A stretch of DNA of 22,903 nt from a virus: the IMG/VR virus record IMGVR_UViG_3300020428_000094, positions 1 through 22,903 of that record. One strand, 5' to 3'. The position numbers were made by a program, and so were the translations under genes. Each line of letters starts with the position of its first letter. The stretch's first letter is position 1. Shown here piece after piece: positions 20,415 to 22,903 of the stretch. Under the pieces are notes generated by a model. It was not told where the DNA came from and did no database searches. It saw only the letters and a program-made list of their open reading frames with translations.

Positions 20415-22298
20415 TCACCATTGGTTGACATACGACTGCGTAGGCCTATTTCTTGATTTTAGCGTGTTTTTGGTAGTTGGATTAGTGGGATTTAAGAGTT
20501 TATTAGCGTAAGTTTCAAAGAATTTACCTTTAATAGTCGTTTTTAAGAGCAAAGAATACGCAGAATAGGCATATACACAGCAATCAAGTTTTTCTACCGC
20601 TTGATTTGGTTTCTTTTCATATGTACTTACGGGGTATCCTTTGCTATTCGTTTTCTGTGTTCGATATTCTCCCGTCAGTTCATTAAAATATTCTTCTGTT
20701 GTCTCTGCGTGGAAATGAATTTTTCCTTCTCCCTTTATCTTACTAAAGATTCTGTCTTTTATGTCTTCTGTATTCAATAAATAAACAATCCCGCTTTTCT
20801 TTCTTATCTTCCCGCTGTAATTAATATCGACTCTTGACCCTTTGCCAATTATCGGTCCCCCTGATCTACTACTACCCTTAATTGCAATTACCCCCTTTCC
20901 TCTACGCCTCATGCAGTAATCATAAACAGACTGCGTTGCAAGTCCTCCAGAGTCCACAGCACAAGCGCTAATCTTTAGCTTCCCTCCGCTTGGGTGTTCA
21001 TAATCAGCATCTAACAAAACGTCTAAAGCTCTCCAGACTTCGCTCTGATTTGGGTCGCCTGCAATAACATTGTGGTCAATAAGATACATCTGTTCAGCAA
21101 GTCCCGATGGGTCAGCCGCAAACCCCCAACAACTCACCTCTAATCTCTGAGAAGCCGAACCCAAGCCGCCTTGCACGTCAACCCCAAGACATAGACAAAC
21201 AACAGGTTCAGGAATCGTACCCGGCAAATAATCCTCCCTTGTCTCCATCAAAGCCTCAGCGTTTAACTTCGCTTGGTATTCGTAGGAAAATGTCTCTGCT
21301 AAACGACTATTAGTGAAAGCACGTAATAAAGAAGGATCACTTTTAGCCCTTAGAAATTCATCTGCTATCTCATACCAAGACAACCAACCTAAAGGGCTAT
21401 TTAATCCATTAAGCCAAAACCCCGCCGTTTTCCCTTTGTTTTCTGGCTTGGTTGCCCTCCATTCTCCTTTTCTAAGCATCGTTGTTTTTGCCGTTTCATC
21501 AAAACGCTCTTTACAAGAAATACATTCATATTCAACCTTGTCTAATTTCTTTGAATCAAATTTAAGTTGCTCAAACATCAAGACCTGCTGAAAACCACAA
21601 AGAGGACAAGGGACATAGTATTTACGTTGGTCACTGGCTTCATATTCGGCCTCAATTCTGCATGTGTCTTTTATGGTCGGCGTTGATGTAAGTAATATCT
21701 TTCTTCTTGTGAAGGTAGAAGCTCTTTTTTCAGCCAAAGCAACTGGGTCTCCTTCCCCGTCCACATCCCCCGGATACGCGGAAATTTCATCAAGCCCCAA
21801 ATATTTTGCTGGCATTGAGCGTAAAGAAGCCGCACTATTTGCACCCGTAATAACTAAAACGCCCCCCGGAAATATCTTTGCTAGTTGACTATTTCCACTA
21901 TCACGACTTCTGGGCGGTGGGATCTTCTCAGCTAAGCAAGGAGTCTCTTGCAGCATCCCCTCTAGTCTTTGCTTACTCAACCTCTGCGCCATTTGCAAAG
22001 TTGGTTGACACATCAACATGGGACCGGGTGAATAATCTATGCAATAACCAATCCAATTATTCATAGTCTCCGTCTTCCCAACTTGAGCAGCAAACATCAA
22101 CACAACCCTTTGGATAGGGCTATCAGTTGAAAGCTCTTGCATTGGCTCCCTTAAATATGGCGTTCTATCAGTTCTAAATTTCCCCGGCTCACTACTTCCA
22201 CGACTTGAAAGCACTCTATATTTATCGCTCCATTCATCAACAGTTAAGGGTTCCTGTGGTTTTAGCCCTTTTAAAAATCCTTCTTCCCAAGCGTTCAT
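20415..22298 (-). CDS. A: Terminase large subunit, lambda gpA family
   Basis: The 627-aa protein (lambda gpA, 641 aa) has the packaging ATPase in residues about 35-280: P-loop-like AAQVGKTE (70-77), Walker B YLGLDE with Asp170-Glu171, and LLTSTPT as a coupling motif. A zinc-binding cluster follows, with CPLC at 231-234 and CISC at 259-262. The nuclease domain (about 365-600) has acidic residues in GVDVQ (Asp374) and AVDSGG (Asp449), placed for two-metal cleavage, and a late EKLDCCVYAY segment. It cuts concatemeric DNA and drives it into the prohead through the portal. The gpA type suggests packaging from cos sites with cohesive ends. It starts in an ATGA overlap with the small subunit. Confidence 0.94.
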   Translation of the reverse strand: MNAWEEGFLKGLKPQEPLTVDEWSDKYRVLSSRGSSEPGKFRTDRTPYLREPMQELSTDSPIQRVVLMFAAQVGKTETMNNWIGYCIDYSPGPMLMCQPTLQMAQRLSKQRLEGMLQETPCLAEKIPPPRSRDSGNSQLAKIFPGGVLVITGANSAASLRSMPAKYLGLDEISAYPGDVDGEGDPVALAEKRASTFTRRKILLTSTPTIKDTCRIEAEYEASDQRKYYVPCPLCGFQQVLMFEQLKFDSKKLDKVEYECISCKERFDETAKTTMLRKGEWRATKPENKGKTAGFWLNGLNSPLGWLSWYEIADEFLRAKSDPSLLRAFTNSRLAETFSYEYQAKLNAEALMETREDYLPGTIPEPVVCLCLGVDVQGGLGSASQRLEVSCWGFAADPSGLAEQMYLIDHNVIAGDPNQSEVWRALDVLLDADYEHPSGGKLKISACAVDSGGLATQSVYDYCMRRRGKGVIAIKGSSRSGGPIIGKGSRVDINYSGKIRKKSGIVYLLNTEDIKDRIFSKIKGEGKIHFHAETTEEYFNELTGEYRTQKTNSKGYPVSTYEKKPNQAVEKLDCCVYAYSAYSLLLKTTIKGKFFETYANKLLNPTNPTTKNTLKSRNRPTQSYVNQW

Positions 22299-22807
22299 GA
22301 TTCAACCAACTGTTCAAGAGCCGCCCTATGTTCTTGCGTTAATAACTTATGTATTACCTGCGGGTCTGTTTCTCCTGCTACCTGACTTGCTAGACGATCC
22401 GCCAAATTTGCCAAGCTTTCCCTAATAGCTCTACCCATTTCAAAACTACTTTTTTTAATCTGAGTAACAGGAATTAAATCTTTCTTTTGCTGTTGTACTT
22501 GCAACTGAGCCAAGGACGCCTGCCAATGTTCTTTTCTTGCTCTACTCGTATTAAAATCAGGTATTGCATCATCAGGCAAAGCATCAATCTGTTTCTTCAG
22601 TTCCTTTTTCGACTGCGTAGTAATAACAGGCTTATGCACAATTGAAGTTGTGCTTTCCCATAATTCCAGCCCTAAGTCTTTATCAATTAATTTTTTCTTG
22701 CCACTGTTGACAATTGCGCCCTCTAACTTCCCATCCTTAACAGCCTTTGAAACCCGCTGCCTTGAAAGGCCTTTGACCTTAGCGAAATCTGAAATACTTA
22801 AGAGCAT
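22295..22807 (-). CDS. Terminase small subunit, Nu1-like DNA-binding protein
   Basis: I chose ATG 22807, giving 170 aa, over a TTG 57 bases upstream, because the TTG version would translate the repeat array as VDK...VDK and has no ribosome site. Residues 1-50 (LLSISDFAKVKGLSRQRVSK, AVKDGKL) form a winged helix-turn-helix of the Nu1/excisionase type, used to bind the packaging site. The rest is helical and charged (Gln/Lys-rich, AQLQVQQQKKDLI) and fits a dimer or oligomer that contacts the large subunit. Its stop overlaps the gpA-type start by ATGA, as expected for partners made in set amounts. It is the most upstream gene in the window of the minus-strand operon. Confidence 0.8.
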   Translation of the reverse strand: MLLSISDFAKVKGLSRQRVSKAVKDGKLEGAIVNSGKKKLIDKDLGLELWESTTSIVHKPVITTQSKKELKKQIDALPDDAIPDFNTSRARKEHWQASLAQLQVQQQKKDLIPVTQIKKSSFEMGRAIRESLANLADRLASQVAGETDPQVIHKLLTQEHRAALEQLVES

Positions 22808-22814
22808 TTTACGT

Positions 22815-22855
22815 TTGTCAACACTACCACTATATATAGTTGTCAACTTGTCAAC
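22815..22855. repeat. Three TTGTCAAC octamers upstream of small terminase
   Basis: Identical octamers lie at 22815-22822, 22840-22847 and 22848-22855, all in the same orientation. The last two abut; the first is 25 bp from the second. Between the first and second is an AT run (TATATATA). Read on the minus strand they are GTTGACAA and contain TTGACA, the -35 consensus, though no well-spaced -10 pairs with it. The place directly before a Nu1-like gene is where lambda has cosB, the terminase-binding repeats. A promoter or operator is the other explanation. Confidence 0.55.
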
Positions 22856-22903
22856 AGTTCTCAATAACCGACGCTAGTTTTTATTCGAGCCTTTCAGATG
22901 ACC

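Noticed and set aside
22815-22855. Octamer array as a CRISPR
   Set aside because: The units are 8 bp, only three, with no regular spacers.
22808-22864. N-terminal extension of small terminase from TTG 22864
   Set aside because: The 19 extra residues are translated from the repeat array, TTG is a weak start and no ribosome site precedes it. The winged-helix domain begins at the ATG at 22807.

Overview
The window is an almost unbroken stretch of phage virion genes, nearly all on the minus strand and transcribed from the right edge to the left. The order follows the lambda morphogenesis operon: terminase small subunit (Nu1), terminase large subunit (A), gpW-like connector, portal (B), prohead protease fused to major capsid protein (C/E), a small post-capsid protein, gpFII-like joining protein, gpU-like tail terminator, tail tube (V), tail assembly chaperones (G and its -1 frameshift extension T), tape measure (H), gpM, gpL, gpK (JAMM plus NlpC/P60), gpI (beta-grasp) and gpJ. 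Six fibre, adsorption or fibre-accessory genes follow, then two small membrane-protein genes at the left edge. This is therefore a siphovirus or a prophage of one. No integrase, replication, lysis or bacterial gene is in view, so the sequence does not show whether the phage is temperate.

Host: the DNA is AT-rich by eye. From memory, the fibre modules (3229-6018), the DUF7483-like repeats of the 769-aa fibre and the partial small membrane protein at 1-194 resemble proteins of marine picocyanobacterial phages, including T4-like ones. A marine Synechococcus/Prochlorococcus phage is the best guess and another marine bacterial host is possible. This is inference; no search was run.

Right part (22903-16075), packaging and head: three TTGTCAAC octamers precede the small terminase and may be a terminase-binding site or a promoter/operator. 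Terminase, portal, connector and capsid genes overlap or nearly abut. The protease-capsid ORF carries a well-placed internal start (17782) that could give a protease-free scaffold-capsid protein. It ends at a strong intrinsic terminator (16306-16331) lying directly before the next start codon.

Middle part (16088-6051), tail: between the tail tube and tape measure is a clear lambda G/GT-type programmed -1 frameshift, with slippery A AAA AAC at 13757-13763, an 8-nt spacer and a GC-rich hairpin. The tip genes M, L, K, I and J follow with short overlaps.

Left part (6018-1), adsorption: five fibre-like ORFs and a small conserved protein form a tightly packed cassette, then a divergent pair of small membrane-protein genes flanks a perfect palindrome (205-224). 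I see no tRNA, rRNA, CRISPR array or insertion sequence. No stretch longer than about 100 bases lacks a gene.
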